From Flavobacteriales bacterium (GTDB lineage Bacteria > Bacteroidota > Bacteroidia > Flavobacteriales_E > Vicingaceae), in assembly GCA_013359255.1 (NCBI GenBank), contig JABWCF010000016.1, forward strand, positions 1 to 64,000: DNA of 64,000 bases, written 5' to 3'. A program made the position numbers and the translations under genes. Positions 8,357 to 18,472 of the stretch are shown here, piece after piece. Under the pieces are notes generated by a model. That model saw nothing but the letters and a program-made list of their open reading frames with translations. It ran no database searches and had not been told where the DNA came from. Position 1 is the stretch's first letter. Every line of letters starts with the position of its first letter.

Positions 8357-9883
8357 ATGTTTAAAATGCCTGTTTCCTGAAAAAACCATAGATATATTAT
8401 TTTTATTACAATACTCTATCGAATCTTTATCCTTAATAGAACCCCCGGGTTGAATAACGGCAGAAATGCCCGCATAACCACCAATTTCAACACAATCCGG
8501 AAAAGGAAAAAAAGCATCGGAGGCCATTACTGCTCCATTCAAATCAAACCCGAAATGTTTTGCTTTTTCTATGGCTTGCTTCAAGGCATCTACTCTTGAG
8601 GTTTGGCCGGTTCCGCTGGCTAGTAATGTTTTATTTTTGGCTAAAACAATAGTATTCGATTTGGTATGCTTAACCAATTTGTTGGCAAAAAGTAAATCTT
8701 CTGTTTCTTTGGGGCTTGGTGTTTTAGTAGTCACTGTAACAAGGTTTTCTGGGTTTTCGGTTATTAAATCCTTCTCTTGAAGTAAAACACCATTTAAAGC
8801 CGAACGAAACTGTATTTTATGGAGCGATAGCGGTTTTTGTAAAAGAATAATTCTGTTTTTTTTCGATTTTAGAATTTCCAATGCTTTATTTTCGTAGCCC
8901 GGTGCAATAATTACTTCACAAAATAATTGATCGATTTCAGAGGCTGTTTTTATGTCAATGTTAGAGTTGCTTACCACAATTCCACCAAATGCGGAGAGGG
9001 GGTCTGCGGCAAGGGTGTGGTGCCAGGCTTCAAGCAGTGTGCTTCGGCAAGCCATGCCGCAGGCATTGTTGTGTTTTAATATGGCAAAAGTAGGAGGCTC
9101 ATTTTCAAAATCTTTTATTAAAGCAATGGCGGCATCAATGTCTAGAAGGTTGTTATAGGATAATTCCTTACCGTTTAACTGGTCAAAAAGTTCGTTTAGT
9201 TTCCCAAAGAATACACCCTTTTGGTGCGGATTTTCTCCGTACCTAAGTTGTTGAGATTCTAAAATGCTTTGTTTAAAACAGGAGGTTTCAGAGGGATTGA
9301 AATAGTTGAAAATTTTAGTATCGTAATGCGAACTTATGTTGAACGCTTCGGCTGCAAATGCTTTTCGTTGAGAGAAGGAACTTTTTCCGTTTTGTTCGTT
9401 GAGTAATTGCAGCAAACCCTCATACTGATTTCGATGTGAAACGACAAGCACATCGTTAAAATTTTTGGCTGCTGCACGAATTAGTGAAATTCCTCCAATA
9501 TCAATCTTTTCAATAATTTCTTGTTCGGTAGCACCAGAACTTAACGTCTCCTCGAAAGGATATAAATCAACAATAACTAAATCAATTTCGGGTATTTCGT
9601 ATGTTGCGAGTTGTACTTTATCCTCTCCTAAATCTCTGCGATTTAATATGCCTCCAAAAATTTTAGGGTGCAGTGTTTTTACTCTGCCTCCTAATATTGA
9701 AGGGTAAGAAGTGAGCGTTTCTACCGGAATGGCTTTAATGTTTAAACTTTCAATAAATGATAAAGTTCCCCCGGTTGAATAAATAGTAATGCCCAGTTGA
9801 TTTAGTTTTTCTACCACGGGGGCTAAATGATCCTTATAAAAAACCGATATAAGTGCATTTTTAATTGTGCGTTGCGTATTCAT
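8354..9883 (-). CDS. purH: Bifunctional AICAR transformylase / IMP cyclohydrolase
   Basis: A 509-aa two-domain enzyme that performs the last two steps of IMP synthesis: formyl transfer from 10-formyl-tetrahydrofolate to AICAR, then ring closure. The N-terminal MGS-like cyclohydrolase domain shows YSTGGTLSFIES and GGRVKTLHPKIFGG. The C-terminal transformylase domain shows LRYGENPHQKG and the catalytic KHNNACG near residue 271. The end matches the family (GGSIKDKDSIE, then MVFSGNRHFKH). It is the first gene of the minus-strand cluster leading into mreB and has a plausible promoter at 9910-9939. Confidence 0.97.
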   Translation of the reverse strand: MNTQRTIKNALISVFYKDHLAPVVEKLNQLGITIYSTGGTLSFIESLNIKAIPVETLTSYPSILGGRVKTLHPKIFGGILNRRDLGEDKVQLATYEIPEIDLVIVDLYPFEETLSSGATEQEIIEKIDIGGISLIRAAAKNFNDVLVVSHRNQYEGLLQLLNEQNGKSSFSQRKAFAAEAFNISSHYDTKIFNYFNPSETSCFKQSILESQQLRYGENPHQKGVFFGKLNELFDQLNGKELSYNNLLDIDAAIALIKDFENEPPTFAILKHNNACGMACRSTLLEAWHHTLAADPLSAFGGIVVSNSNIDIKTASEIDQLFCEVIIAPGYENKALEILKSKKNRIILLQKPLSLHKIQFRSALNGVLLQEKDLITENPENLVTVTTKTPSPKETEDLLFANKLVKHTKSNTIVLAKNKTLLASGTGQTSRVDALKQAIEKAKHFGFDLNGAVMASDAFFPFPDCVEIGGYAGISAVIQPGGSIKDKDSIEYCNKNNISMVFSGNRHFKH

Positions 9884-9909
9884 GGTAGTAGATAAATTTT
9901 AAGGGAGTG

Positions 9910-9939
9910 CAATGTTAGGAATAATGCAGCAAGGCACAA
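9910..9939 (-). promoter_or_regulatory. Probable purH promoter
   Basis: On the minus strand TTG (9939-9937), 19 nt, then TAACATTG (9917-9910), one mismatch to TAnnTTTG. It lies 27 nt before the purH ATG. Confidence 0.5.
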
Positions 9940-10027
9940 TGCTTTAGAGTATGCATTTTCGCACATGTTGATAATTTGCATCAATTGTTTATAACCGAAA
10001 TAAACCTTTTTCGCAATTTGTTTTATC

Positions 10028-10035
10028 TACTTTTG
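10028..10035 (+). promoter_or_regulatory. -7 element before the FtsX/MacB-type permease
   Basis: TACTTTTG matches TAnnTTTG exactly. The -33 region is poor (only a T run). The predicted start of transcription is close to 10042, only about 9 nt before the ATG at 10051, and it rules out the longer in-frame start at 9976. Confidence 0.45.
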
Positions 10036-10050
10036 TGGTTTAAAATAGAA

Positions 10051-11340
10051 ATGCCAAAGGAATACACATTAAAAGAACAATGGAAGAATAAATTTCTGTT
10101 GGTGCTTCGCATATTAAACGAAAGCATTGCCTTTGCAAGGCAGGCATTGATTGTAAATAAGCTGCGCACCATGCTTTCCTTGTTGGGCGTAACCATTGGT
10201 ATTTTTTGTATTGTAGCGGTTTTCACTGTGGTAGATTCTTTAGAAAGAAATATTAAAGGTAGCATTGAATCTCTGGGCGATAATGTGGTATTTGTGCAAA
10301 AATGGCCATGGACTTTTGGTAACGATTACCCTTGGTGGAAATATTGGCAAAGACCTGTAGCATCGTATGATGATTTAAAGGCTATAGACAAAAACTCAGA
10401 CTTGGCGATGGCTTCGTGCTTTAAAATAGATGCCCAAAAAACAGTACAATATCAAAGTGATATAGTAGAAAATGTGGCATTAGAGGGAGTGTCGCACCAT
10501 TATTCTTTGGTAAATAATTTAAACTTACAAAACGGTCGTTTCTTTACCGACTTGGAATCGGCTGGAGGGGCTGCCGTGGCTATTTTAGGTTTCAATTTGG
10601 CCGAAACCTTTTTTTTACAAAACAACCCGATTGGGAACACTATAAAAATAGACGGACATAAGTTTGAAGTAATAGGCGTTCTTAAAAAAGAAGGCGAAAG
10701 TATATTCGGAAATTCAAGCGATAACAAAGTAATTTTTCCTATTCAATTTGCAAGAAAATTATACAAACTGGATAACGAAAACTTAAATCCTACTGTAATG
10801 GTTAAAGCAAAACCATTGGTAACAAACGAAGAATTAATTAATGAATTAACCATGATTTTACGTGCTCACCGAAAACTAAAACCTGGGGTAGAAGATAATT
10901 TTGCCCTCAATCAAACCAGTATGATAGCACAAGGGTTTTCATCTATTTTTGATATTGTAAATATTGCAGGTTTTGTAATAGGTGGGTTTTCTATATTAGT
11001 GGGAGGCTTTAGCATAGCAAACATTATGTTTGTTTCGGTTAAAGAAAGAACCGGACAAATTGGTATTCAAAAGGCATTGGGTGCAAAAAACTATTTTATC
11101 CTTTTACAATTTTTGTTCGAGTCGGTTTTTCTTTGTTTAATTGGTGGCGTTGCGGGTATATTGTTTATTTTTTTACTTACTCTATTAGTGAGTGCAGTTA
11201 CTGAATTTAGCGTATCTATGAGCTTTTACAATGTGCTGATGGGTATTAGTTTTTCTGTAATCATAGGCATTGTTTCAGGAATATTTCCTTCTATGCAGGC
11301 AGCCAAATTAAATCCGGTAGATGCCATGCGTTCAAAATAA
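10051..11340 (+). CDS. ABC transporter permease, MacB/FtsX family
   Basis: A 429-aa protein with the MacB architecture. One membrane helix (about residues 38-62, LRTMLSLLGVTIGIFCIVAV) precedes a periplasmic MacB_PCD domain. An FtsX domain with three helices (about 300-415) follows, containing GGFSIANIMFVSVKERTGQI, QIGIQKALGAK and the closing AAKLNPVDAMRSK. Such permeases couple cytoplasmic ATP hydrolysis to export or to lipoprotein and signal handling. The ATPase subunit is not adjacent here. The start at 10051 was chosen because the upstream 25-codon extension overlaps a -7 box and is unlike the family. The substrate is unknown. Confidence 0.88.
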   Translation: MPKEYTLKEQWKNKFLLVLRILNESIAFARQALIVNKLRTMLSLLGVTIGIFCIVAVFTVVDSLERNIKGSIESLGDNVVFVQKWPWTFGNDYPWWKYWQRPVASYDDLKAIDKNSDLAMASCFKIDAQKTVQYQSDIVENVALEGVSHHYSLVNNLNLQNGRFFTDLESAGGAAVAILGFNLAETFFLQNNPIGNTIKIDGHKFEVIGVLKKEGESIFGNSSDNKVIFPIQFARKLYKLDNENLNPTVMVKAKPLVTNEELINELTMILRAHRKLKPGVEDNFALNQTSMIAQGFSSIFDIVNIAGFVIGGFSILVGGFSIANIMFVSVKERTGQIGIQKALGAKNYFILLQFLFESVFLCLIGGVAGILFIFLLTLLVSAVTEFSVSMSFYNVLMGISFSVIIGIVSGIFPSMQAAKLNPVDAMRSK

Positions 11341-11345
11341 AAAAA

Positions 11346-11353
11346 TACATTTG
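11346..11353 (+). promoter_or_regulatory. -7 element before the lipoprotein gene 11371
   Basis: TACATTTG matches TAnnTTTG exactly and sits 18 nt before a GTG start. No clear -33 TTTG is visible in the end of the permease gene. Confidence 0.4.
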
Positions 11354-11370
11354 TTTTTTCGATTACAAAA

Positions 11371-12231
11371 GTGAAATTCAAAAGCCGATATATTTTGTGC
11401 ATTTTTTTGCTTACACTCTTTTCGTGTACATTTCGTGCAAAAAAAACGAGCGAAAATGTTTTGGCAGATACATTGAATGCGCAGGAGAATAGTCTGCCCG
11501 AATTTATAGATTTATCCCTGTTTCATACTCCTTATTTATATGGAGCTTACTTTCATGGAATTTTTGAATATAAACTTATGGGCGATACGTTGGGCGATTT
11601 GTTTCAGTATATAGAAATAGATACAAAACTTGAAAAAAAACAAAGAATCAGTAGTTTCAATATGTACGATTATTACCTGAATCCATCAAACTCTTACAAA
11701 GAGGAAGTGAAGGATAATATTGTAAGGCTTTTGGCATACGTAATTTTTGAGCCGGATAACAACGGAACACCCCACCCGGCTATTGCCGATAGTTTAGTCG
11801 CATTTCCCTACCAAATAAAGTTTCCGGTTAAAGATACACTTAGCGTTTCTTTTCGTTTTGATTCCCCTTCTCAGCCCGATTTTTACGCAGTTTTTAATGA
11901 TAAGAACTGGGTGGGGTGGTTAGAGAAATCTACCTGGAAAAACAGAGAAGTTCCAATACTTATAATGATGGGTAATTTTAAGTTTAGTTACAAACAAAAA
12001 CATTTTACCTATAACAATGAAATGAATTGTTCTAAAACCTATTATTACGCACAAGGGATTGGTTTAGTCCGTTATTCATTCAAATGCGATGACGGCAGAA
12101 ATAATACATACGAACTCAACCGAATCATTAGTCCTAAAGAATTTCAAGAAATGCAACTTAATCCGCCTGTACCTCCTTTGCCAGAGCCAGATACAAGCCC
12201 TTCGGAAATGTTTGTGCCATTGAATAAATAA
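11371..12231 (+). CDS. Predicted lipoprotein of unknown function
   Basis: 286 aa starting at GTG. The N-terminus is a lipoprotein signal (KSRYILCIFLLTLFSCTF) with a lipobox-like LFSC, Cys near residue 19, so it should be anchored in an outer or inner membrane. The mature part is rich in aromatic residues and ends in a Pro-rich stretch (NPPVPPLPEPDT). I do not recognise a domain. It lies 30 nt after the permease but has its own -7 box, so a link to the transporter is only suggested by position. The coding frame is long, uninterrupted and similar in codon use to its neighbours. Confidence 0.75.
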   Translation: MKFKSRYILCIFLLTLFSCTFRAKKTSENVLADTLNAQENSLPEFIDLSLFHTPYLYGAYFHGIFEYKLMGDTLGDLFQYIEIDTKLEKKQRISSFNMYDYYLNPSNSYKEEVKDNIVRLLAYVIFEPDNNGTPHPAIADSLVAFPYQIKFPVKDTLSVSFRFDSPSQPDFYAVFNDKNWVGWLEKSTWKNREVPILIMMGNFKFSYKQKHFTYNNEMNCSKTYYYAQGIGLVRYSFKCDDGRNNTYELNRIISPKEFQEMQLNPPVPPLPEPDTSPSEMFVPLNK

Positions 12232-12385
12232 AATTTAGCGTATTTTATTTTTCGAGTTCAAAAAGTGTTTATAACGTGTTTATAAATCTGTATTTCCCAC
12301 CCTTTTTTAATTAGTATCTTTAGGCTTTCCAAAAAAAAAGTATGGCTAGTTTTAAGTATTTTAAAATTAGACAAATAGTTTAGAT

Positions 12386-13066
12386 ATGAAAACAATATAT
12401 TACGGTCATTCTTGTTTTTTAGCCGAAGTAAACGGCAAAAAACTACTGTTCGATCCATTTATTAGTTTTAATGAAAAGGCAAAAGATATTAACATTACCG
12501 ATGTTAAACCGGATTACATTCTAATCTCTCATGGTCATTTCGACCATATTGCCGATACGGTTCAAATAGCTAAACAATCTAATGCAAAAGTAGTTTGTTC
12601 TTGGGAAATACATGAATGGCTGAATAAACAGGGCGTAACCAATACGCACCCCATGAATATTGGAGGAAAGTGGAACTTTGATTTCGGAAAAGTAAAGTGT
12701 GTGTTGGCTGTTCATTCCAGCGGGCTTCCTGATGGAAGCTACGGAGGCAATCCAATGGGTTTTGTAGTTTATTCGCAAGAGTGTACTTTTTATTTTGCCG
12801 GAGATACTTCCCTTACCTACGACATGAAGCTGATAGGAGAATTTGATAATATAAACAGGGCATTTTTGCCTTTAGGTGGTAACTTTACTATGGATGTAGA
12901 TGATGCCATTATTGCTGCCGAGTTTGTAAATTGCAGAAACATTGTGGGTATGCATTTCGATACCTTTCCATATATCGAAATAAACCACAGAGAAGCGGAA
13001 GAAAAGTTTAAACAAAAAAATATAAATCTAACCTTACCCGAGTTGGGTAAAACATACGAAGTATAA
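12386..13066 (+). CDS. UPF0173 metal-dependent hydrolase (metallo-beta-lactamase fold)
   Basis: 226 aa, the usual length for UPF0173. The metal-binding motif HGHFDH is at residues 49-54. Further family elements are YYGHSCF at 5-11, [16 protein letters not shown] near 133-148, [14 protein letters not shown], and a late histidine in [11 protein letters not shown]. The fold binds two metal ions; the physiological substrate of this family is not established. A box TATCTTTA at 12315-12322, one mismatch to the -7 consensus, may be its promoter. parA starts 4 nt after the stop, so the three genes may be co-transcribed. Confidence 0.92.
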   Translation: MKTIYYGHSCFLAEVNGKKLLFDPFISFNEKAKDINITDVKPDYILISHGHFDHIADTVQIAKQSNAKVVCSWEIHEWLNKQGVTNTHPMNIGGKWNFDFGKVKCVLAVHSSGLPDGSYGGNPMGFVVYSQECTFYFAGDTSLTYDMKLIGEFDNINRAFLPLGGNFTMDVDDAIIAAEFVNCRNIVGMHFDTFPYIEINHREAEEKFKQKNINLTLPELGKTYEV

Positions 13067-13070
13067 ATTT

Positions 13071-13889
13071 ATGGGAAAAATTATAGCTATTGCTAATCAA
13101 AAAGGAGGAGTAGGAAAAACCACAACAGCCATTAACCTTGCTGCTGCATTGGGCGTGTTGGAGTACAAAGTGTTATTAGTAGATGCCGACCCACAGGCCA
13201 ATTCAACCTCAGGGGTAGGGTTCGATCCTCGTAACGTAAAATCCGGAATATACGAGTGTATTATAAATGATTTAGACACCAAAGAGCTTATCTTAAAAAC
13301 AGATTCGCCCAATTTAGATTTAATTCCTACCAACATCAATTTAGTGGGAGCCGAATTGGAAATGATTGATTTACCCAACAGAGATAAGATGCTAAAAAGA
13401 ACACTTTCTAAAATAAAAGATAACTATGATTTCATCTTTATAGACTGTGCTCCATCATTAGGTTTAATTACCGTAAACTCACTTACTGCCGCCAACTCTG
13501 TAATTGTTCCGATACAGTGCGAATATTTTGCATTAGAAGGTTTAGGTAAATTATTAAATACCATTAAAATTGTACAAAGCCGTTTAAACCCCGATTTAGA
13601 AATTGAAGGATTGCTTTTAACTATGTACGACATGCGTTTGCGTTTAGCCAACCAAGTAGTAGAAGATGTAAAAACGCACTTTCAACAAATGGTATTCGAC
13701 ACCATCATACAGCGTAATACCACACTGGGCGAAGCCCCTAGCCACGGCAAAACAGTTATTATGTTCGATGCAGCCAGCAAAGGCTCTGTGAACTATTTAA
13801 ACTTAGCTAGAGAAATACTTCAAAAAAATTCGCTTACTAAAATAAATGAAAACGAGAAAATAATAGACATTACCGATGAGCAGCAGTAA
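13071..13889 (+). CDS. parA: Chromosome partitioning ATPase ParA (Soj)
   Basis: A 272-aa Walker-type ATPase. The deviant Walker A motif KGGVGKTT lies at residues 11-18, the switch DADPQANST near 40-48, and Walker B-like FIDCAPSLG near 124-132. ParA forms an ATP-dependent gradient on the nucleoid that moves ParB-bound origin regions. There is no N-terminal helix-turn-helix extension, as expected for chromosomal rather than P1-type plasmid ParA. The end overlaps the parB start by 14 nt, so the pair is translationally coupled. The surrounding genes are chromosomal housekeeping genes. Confidence 0.95.
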   Translation: MGKIIAIANQKGGVGKTTTAINLAAALGVLEYKVLLVDADPQANSTSGVGFDPRNVKSGIYECIINDLDTKELILKTDSPNLDLIPTNINLVGAELEMIDLPNRDKMLKRTLSKIKDNYDFIFIDCAPSLGLITVNSLTAANSVIVPIQCEYFALEGLGKLLNTIKIVQSRLNPDLEIEGLLLTMYDMRLRLANQVVEDVKTHFQQMVFDTIIQRNTTLGEAPSHGKTVIMFDAASKGSVNYLNLAREILQKNSLTKINENEKIIDITDEQQ

Positions 13890-14784
13890 AAAACCGGCAT
13901 TAGGAAGAGGGCTTAGCGCCCTTTTAGAAAATGCATCAACCGACATTACCACCAAAACACAGGTAGATGGGGAGCTAAGAATAGTAGGCTCCATTTCATC
14001 TATTCCCATAGAGCAAATAGAAGCAAATCCCTTTCAGCCACGAACAAAGTTCGATATGGAAGCCATAGAAGAATTGGCTGAATCCATAAAGCAATTAGGA
14101 ATTATTCAACCCGTAACCGTTCGAAAACTTGGATACGATAAATACCAACTGATTTCGGGTGAAAGACGTTTTAGAGCTTCGCAGTTAGCAGGGCTTAAAG
14201 AAATTCCAGCATACATTCGTATAGCAAACGACCAAGCGATGTTGGAAATGGCGTTAGTGGAAAATGTACAGAGAGAAAACTTAGATGCCATTGAAATTGC
14301 CATTAGTATGAAACGCCTTATTTCCGAGTGTAATTTAACTCAAGAAAACTTAAGCGAGAGAATTGGAAAAAAGAGAACTACGGTAACTAATTTTTTGCGT
14401 CTTTTAAAACTTCCGGCCGAAATTCAAATGGCTATTAGAAAAAAAGCCATTAGCATGGGGCATGCCAGAGCATTAGTAAATATTGACGATGAAAAACAGC
14501 AACTCGAAATTTGCAACGCCATTATTGAAAACGGTTTATCGGTAAGGCAAGCCGAAGACATGTCGAGAGGATTCACGCCTCAAACACGAAAACTAACTAA
14601 GGCAACGAAAGTGGCTAAACAGAGGGGAACTTCTTTTTCTCAGCAAAAAATTAAAAACGATTTAAGTTCTTTTTTTAAGGTAAATGTTGAACTATCGGCT
14701 AATAAAAAAGGGAAAGGAAAAATTGTTATTCCATTTGCTTCTGAACAAGAATTAGAGAATATTGTAGAACTTTTAAATTTGTAA
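13876..14784 (+). CDS. parB: Chromosome partitioning protein ParB (Spo0J)
   Basis: A 302-aa ParB. The N-terminal [13 protein letters not shown] box (ParA contact region) is at about residues 7-19. The ParB/sulfiredoxin CTPase domain shows [28 protein letters not shown] and [15 protein letters not shown]. The central helix-turn-helix includes [20 protein letters not shown] and [14 protein letters not shown]-terminal dimerisation region follows (about 235-302, [20 protein letters not shown]). It loads at parS and spreads as a CTP-dependent clamp. I found no parS-like palindrome by eye in this window. Confidence 0.96.
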   Translation: MSSSKKPALGRGLSALLENASTDITTKTQVDGELRIVGSISSIPIEQIEANPFQPRTKFDMEAIEELAESIKQLGIIQPVTVRKLGYDKYQLISGERRFRASQLAGLKEIPAYIRIANDQAMLEMALVENVQRENLDAIEIAISMKRLISECNLTQENLSERIGKKRTTVTNFLRLLKLPAEIQMAIRKKAISMGHARALVNIDDEKQQLEICNAIIENGLSVRQAEDMSRGFTPQTRKLTKATKVAKQRGTSFSQQKIKNDLSSFFKVNVELSANKKGKGKIVIPFASEQELENIVELLNL

Positions 14785-14815
14785 AAAAAAGTTTTTATCT
14801 GAACCATAAACATTG

Positions 14816-15373
14816 GTGAAATTTTTTTTCATACTTCTCTTTTCTCTCGCTTCTCTTACAATATTTGCACAGCAAAAAGAGAAAGTAAAAAAGGAACGCC
14901 CTATTTCAGATACCTTAAAAACTCCGGCCGATTCGTTAAAAAAACACTCGCCCAAAAAGGCAACATTGTATTCGGCTGTTATTCCCGGCCTAGGGCAGGT
15001 GTATAATCGGAAATACTGGAAAGTGCCCATTATATACGCAGGTATAGCTACTGCAGGTTATTTTGCAGTGAATGAAAATAACGATTTTGTACGCTATAAA
15101 AATGCATACCTATTGAGGCAAAAGGGAGAAGCCGATGAGTTTTCTACTCAAAGTGAGCAATGGATACTGAGCAACATGGAAATTTCCAGACGAAATCGCG
15201 ATTTAATGATTATTGCTACCACAGCCGTTTATGTACTAAATGTGGTAGATGCAGCTGTAGATGCCCATCTTTTTTATTTCGATGTAAGCGATGATTTAAG
15301 TATGCAATGGCAGCCTGTTTTTTATACTACAAAAGGTTTTTCGGCCGGTATTTCTTTTTCGTTGAGGTTTTAA
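14816..15373 (+). CDS. DUF5683 domain membrane protein
   Basis: 185 aa from a GTG at 14816; an adjacent TTG at 14813 is the alternative start. A signal peptide (KFFFILLFSLASLTIFAQ) precedes a charged linker. The conserved core is LYSAVIPGLGQVYNRKYWKV with two hydrophobic segments, then YVLNVVDAAVDAHLFYFDVS. This matches DUF5683, a Bacteroidota family commonly found just after parB. The function is unknown; the PGLGQ-YNR motif resembles TM2-type small membrane domains. A TAAATTTG box at 14774-14781 inside the end of parB could drive it separately. Confidence 0.8.
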   Translation: MKFFFILLFSLASLTIFAQQKEKVKKERPISDTLKTPADSLKKHSPKKATLYSAVIPGLGQVYNRKYWKVPIIYAGIATAGYFAVNENNDFVRYKNAYLLRQKGEADEFSTQSEQWILSNMEISRRNRDLMIIATTAVYVLNVVDAAVDAHLFYFDVSDDLSMQWQPVFYTTKGFSAGISFSLRF

Positions 15374-15377
15374 TTCA

Positions 15378-15402
15378 GGTTGTTTTTACAACCATTTTTT
15401 TA
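15378..15402 (+). terminator. Terminator of the DUF5683 gene, inside the 3' end of corA
   Basis: Stem GGTTGT (15378-15383) / ACAACC (15388-15393), a TTTT loop, then a run of seven T. It overlaps the last codons of the convergent corA gene. The stem is short, so this is a moderate call. Confidence 0.5.
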
Positions 15403-16447
15403 CTTTAAAGTATACCAACATTGCTACGGCAATAAGCAACATAATTCCCCAAACAATTGGGTAGGCATAAGGCTTGTCAATTTCGGGCATATATTTAAAA
15501 TTCATGCCGTAAACACCCACTAAAAAAGTAAGCGGAATAAAGATAGTTGAAATAATAGTTAATGTTTTAATTACCTCATTCATTTTATTGCTTACGGTAG
15601 ACATATAGAATTCGGTTAATCCCGAAGCAAGTTCTCGATATGTTTCTAATGTTTCGATAATTATTAAACAATGGTCGTACACATCGCCTAAATAACGCTC
15701 GGTTTCTGACGAAAGAAGGCCCGCATCATCTTTTATTAATTTGTTTAAGGCTTCTCTTAAAGGGTATATGTTTTTTCGAATAATAATTAATTCTCTTCGC
15801 AATTCATGTATTTTGTTAACCGATATTCTGCTCGGTTTATTCATTTCATTTTCCAAAAGTTCTATTCTTTCGCCTAACTTTTCTAAAATAGAAAAATAAC
15901 TATCTACAACATGGTCTAATAAACGGTAAAATAAGTATTCTGTGTTTTTATTTCGAACATTAGAGCCGGTTGTGTTAAGCCTGTTTCTAATGTTCGAAAA
16001 CATATCTCCTTCTTTTTCCTGAAAAGAAATAATATAATTTTTACCCAACACCAAACTAATTTGTTCGTACTCTATATTTTCATTTTCCAATTTATTTAAG
16101 ACCTTAAGTGTAATGGAAATCTGTTGTTCATACACATCAGATTTAGCCCTTTGGTCGGTATTTAAAATATCTTCCAATAATAAATGATGAAGCGAAAAAT
16201 AACTTCCAATTTTAGAGATGGTTTCAATTTGGGTAAGCCCTACTACATTGAACCATGATTGGTGTGCCGGATTAATTTTTTTTAAAACTTCATCGGCATT
16301 TTCTGATGAATAGAAAAAATATTCCGAATCCGTGTACGATATAAGCTCTATTAAATGCTTTTGTTGTTTTTCTGCTCCAATATAAACTAAACTTCCGGGT
16401 GGTAGACCGGCTTTTTCCGATACTTTTTTTCTTATTTTTTTGGACAT
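15386..16447 (-). CDS. corA: CorA-type magnesium/cobalt channel
   Basis: 353 aa. A large N-terminal cytoplasmic alpha/beta domain and a long helical stalk (about residues 180-290, FYRLLDHVVDSYFSILEKLG then ELRRELIIIRKNIYPLREAL) precede two C-terminal membrane helices. The selectivity motif YGMNFKYMPE lies between them. The protein ends with a basic tail (YFKVKKWL). CorA forms pentameric Mg2+ channels in the inner membrane. It is convergent with the DUF5683 gene (12 nt apart) and divergent from htpG. Confidence 0.94.
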   Translation of the reverse strand: MSKKIRKKVSEKAGLPPGSLVYIGAEKQQKHLIELISYTDSEYFFYSSENADEVLKKINPAHQSWFNVVGLTQIETISKIGSYFSLHHLLLEDILNTDQRAKSDVYEQQISITLKVLNKLENENIEYEQISLVLGKNYIISFQEKEGDMFSNIRNRLNTTGSNVRNKNTEYLFYRLLDHVVDSYFSILEKLGERIELLENEMNKPSRISVNKIHELRRELIIIRKNIYPLREALNKLIKDDAGLLSSETERYLGDVYDHCLIIIETLETYRELASGLTEFYMSTVSNKMNEVIKTLTIISTIFIPLTFLVGVYGMNFKYMPEIDKPYAYPIVWGIMLLIAVAMLVYFKVKKWL

Positions 16448-16579
16448 CTGTTTTAATTAGAACTTGCGTAAAGTTAGTTTTTTCTTAATTGAGTAAACTG
16501 TTGGCTGCGTCATTTTGTCAGAAATACACAAATGGCATAGGTATTGAAAAATACAAATATCAAAAAAAAATAATTCATT

Positions 16580-18448
16580 ATGAGTACAGGAAGCATACGA
16601 GTTCAAACGGAAAACATTTTTCCCATTATCAAAAAATTTCTTTATTCTGACCAAGAAATTTTTCTTCGCGAATTAATCAGCAATGCCACCGATGCTACAT
16701 TAAAATTAAAAACACTGCTTTCGGTGGGCGAATTTAAGGGCGAATTGGGCGAAACGACCATCGATATTACGCTTGATACAAAAAAGAAAACCTTAACTAT
16801 TTCAGATAAAGGTATTGGTATGAGTGCCGAAGATGTAGAAAAATACATTAATCAGGTGGCCTTTTCGGGTGCCGAAGAATTTGTAAAAAAATACGAAGGC
16901 AAAACCAATATTATTGGGCATTTTGGATTAGGTTTTTATTCTGCGTTTATGGTAGCCGATAAAGTAGAAATAATAACTAAAAGTTATACCGATGTTCCTG
17001 CCGTAAAGTGGGTATGCGAAGGAAATACCGAATACAAACTGGAAGAATATAAAAAGAAAAAAGAAAGAGGAACTGACATTGTGCTGCACCTCTCTGACGA
17101 ATCTTCCGAGTTTTTAGAAGAAACCAGAATACAGAATTTACTCGATAAGTACTGTAAATTTATGCCTATTCCCATTCGCTTTGGAAAAAAGAAAGAATGG
17201 GTAAAAGATGAAGAAAATAAAGAAAAAGATAAGGAAATTGAAGTAGATAACATTATAAATAATCCCGAACCTGCATGGACCAAAAGCCCGCAGGACTTGA
17301 AGGAGGAAGATTATCAAAAGTTTTACAAGGAGTTATACCCTTACCAATTCGAAGAGACATTGTTCCATATACACCTGAATGTTGATTACCCTTTCAATTT
17401 AACTGGTATTTTATATTTTCCCAAAATAAAAAATAAGCTGGAGCTACGAAAAGAAAAAATTCAGTTGTATTGCAATCAGGTTTTTGTTACCGATAACGTA
17501 GAAGGTGTAGTGCCGGAATATCTAACCCTCATACACGGGGTACTCGATTCGCCCGATATACCATTGAATGTTTCCCGTTCTTATTTACAAAGCGATGCCA
17601 ATGTAAAAAAAATATCATCACACATTAGTAAAAAAGTGGCCGACAAGTTAGAGGAAATGTACAAAACCGATGCAGAAGATTTTAAAAAGAAATGGGATGA
17701 TATTAGAGTGTTTATTGAGTACGGTATGCTTACCGATGAAAAGTTTTTTGAACGAGCTCTTAAATTCATGCTCTTAAAAGATACCACAGGAAACTGTTTA
17801 TCGTTTGCCGAATACAAGGAAAAAGTGAAGCCATTGCAAACAGATAAAGACAAAAAAATAATTTTCCTTTACGCCAATCATACCGAAGACCAACATTCGT
17901 ACATTCAAATAGCAAATGAAAAAGGTTATAACGTGTTGGTGATGGATACACCGCTTACAGCACACTTGCTAGAAAGACTTGAACGACACGATAGCGAAAT
18001 TCATTTTACACGCGTAGATGCTGATATCATAGACAAGCTAATAAAAAAAGAAGAGCAAATACCTTGTAAACTTTCAGAAGAAGAAAAAGAAAAAATAAAA
18101 CCCTTGTTCGAAGCCGTATTGAGTAAAGAAAAGTACAGCATTAGCATAGATAGTTTAAGCGAAACAGATGCACCCATTACCATTACCCAACCCGAATTTA
18201 TGCGAAGAATGAAAGAAATGAGTGCCTTAGGAGGAGGTGTTGGTTTCTATGGAGCATTGCCAGAAATGTTTAATGTGGTAGTAAATGCCAATCACCCTTT
18301 AGCGTCTAAAATACTAAACGAGGGGAACGAAGAAAAAAAGAAAAAAATAGCCAAACAGGCTGCCGACTTAGCACTTCTTTCTCAAGGTATGCTTAAAGGA
18401 GAAGAGCTTACCAGGTTTGTAAAACGTAGTTTCGATTTAATAAAATAA
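16580..18448 (+). CDS. htpG: Molecular chaperone HtpG (Hsp90)
   Basis: A 622-aa bacterial Hsp90. The N-terminal GHKL ATPase domain has ELISNATDA, SDKGIGM and NIIGHFGLGFYSAFMVADKV. The middle domain includes NVSRSYLQSD, and the C-terminal dimerisation domain ends LLSQGMLKGEELTRFVKRSF. The standard LISNASDA motif reads LISNATDA here, a mild change. A charged, Lys/Glu-rich stretch after the ATPase domain (about residues 208-230) resembles the short linker of this phylum. No heat-shock operator or strong promoter was recognised in the 132-nt divergent gap to corA. Confidence 0.97.
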   Translation: MSTGSIRVQTENIFPIIKKFLYSDQEIFLRELISNATDATLKLKTLLSVGEFKGELGETTIDITLDTKKKTLTISDKGIGMSAEDVEKYINQVAFSGAEEFVKKYEGKTNIIGHFGLGFYSAFMVADKVEIITKSYTDVPAVKWVCEGNTEYKLEEYKKKKERGTDIVLHLSDESSEFLEETRIQNLLDKYCKFMPIPIRFGKKKEWVKDEENKEKDKEIEVDNIINNPEPAWTKSPQDLKEEDYQKFYKELYPYQFEETLFHIHLNVDYPFNLTGILYFPKIKNKLELRKEKIQLYCNQVFVTDNVEGVVPEYLTLIHGVLDSPDIPLNVSRSYLQSDANVKKISSHISKKVADKLEEMYKTDAEDFKKKWDDIRVFIEYGMLTDEKFFERALKFMLLKDTTGNCLSFAEYKEKVKPLQTDKDKKIIFLYANHTEDQHSYIQIANEKGYNVLVMDTPLTAHLLERLERHDSEIHFTRVDADIIDKLIKKEEQIPCKLSEEEKEKIKPLFEAVLSKEKYSISIDSLSETDAPITITQPEFMRRMKEMSALGGGVGFYGALPEMFNVVVNANHPLASKILNEGNEEKKKKIAKQAADLALLSQGMLKGEELTRFVKRSFDLIK

Positions 18449-18472
18449 GTTTACCTTAGCAAAAAAATAAAA

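Noticed and set aside
13071-14784. parA-parB as evidence of a plasmid or secondary replicon
   Set aside because: ParA lacks the plasmid-type N-terminal extension and the neighbourhood is chromosomal. No replication initiator or parS-like palindrome was found by eye to suggest an origin here.
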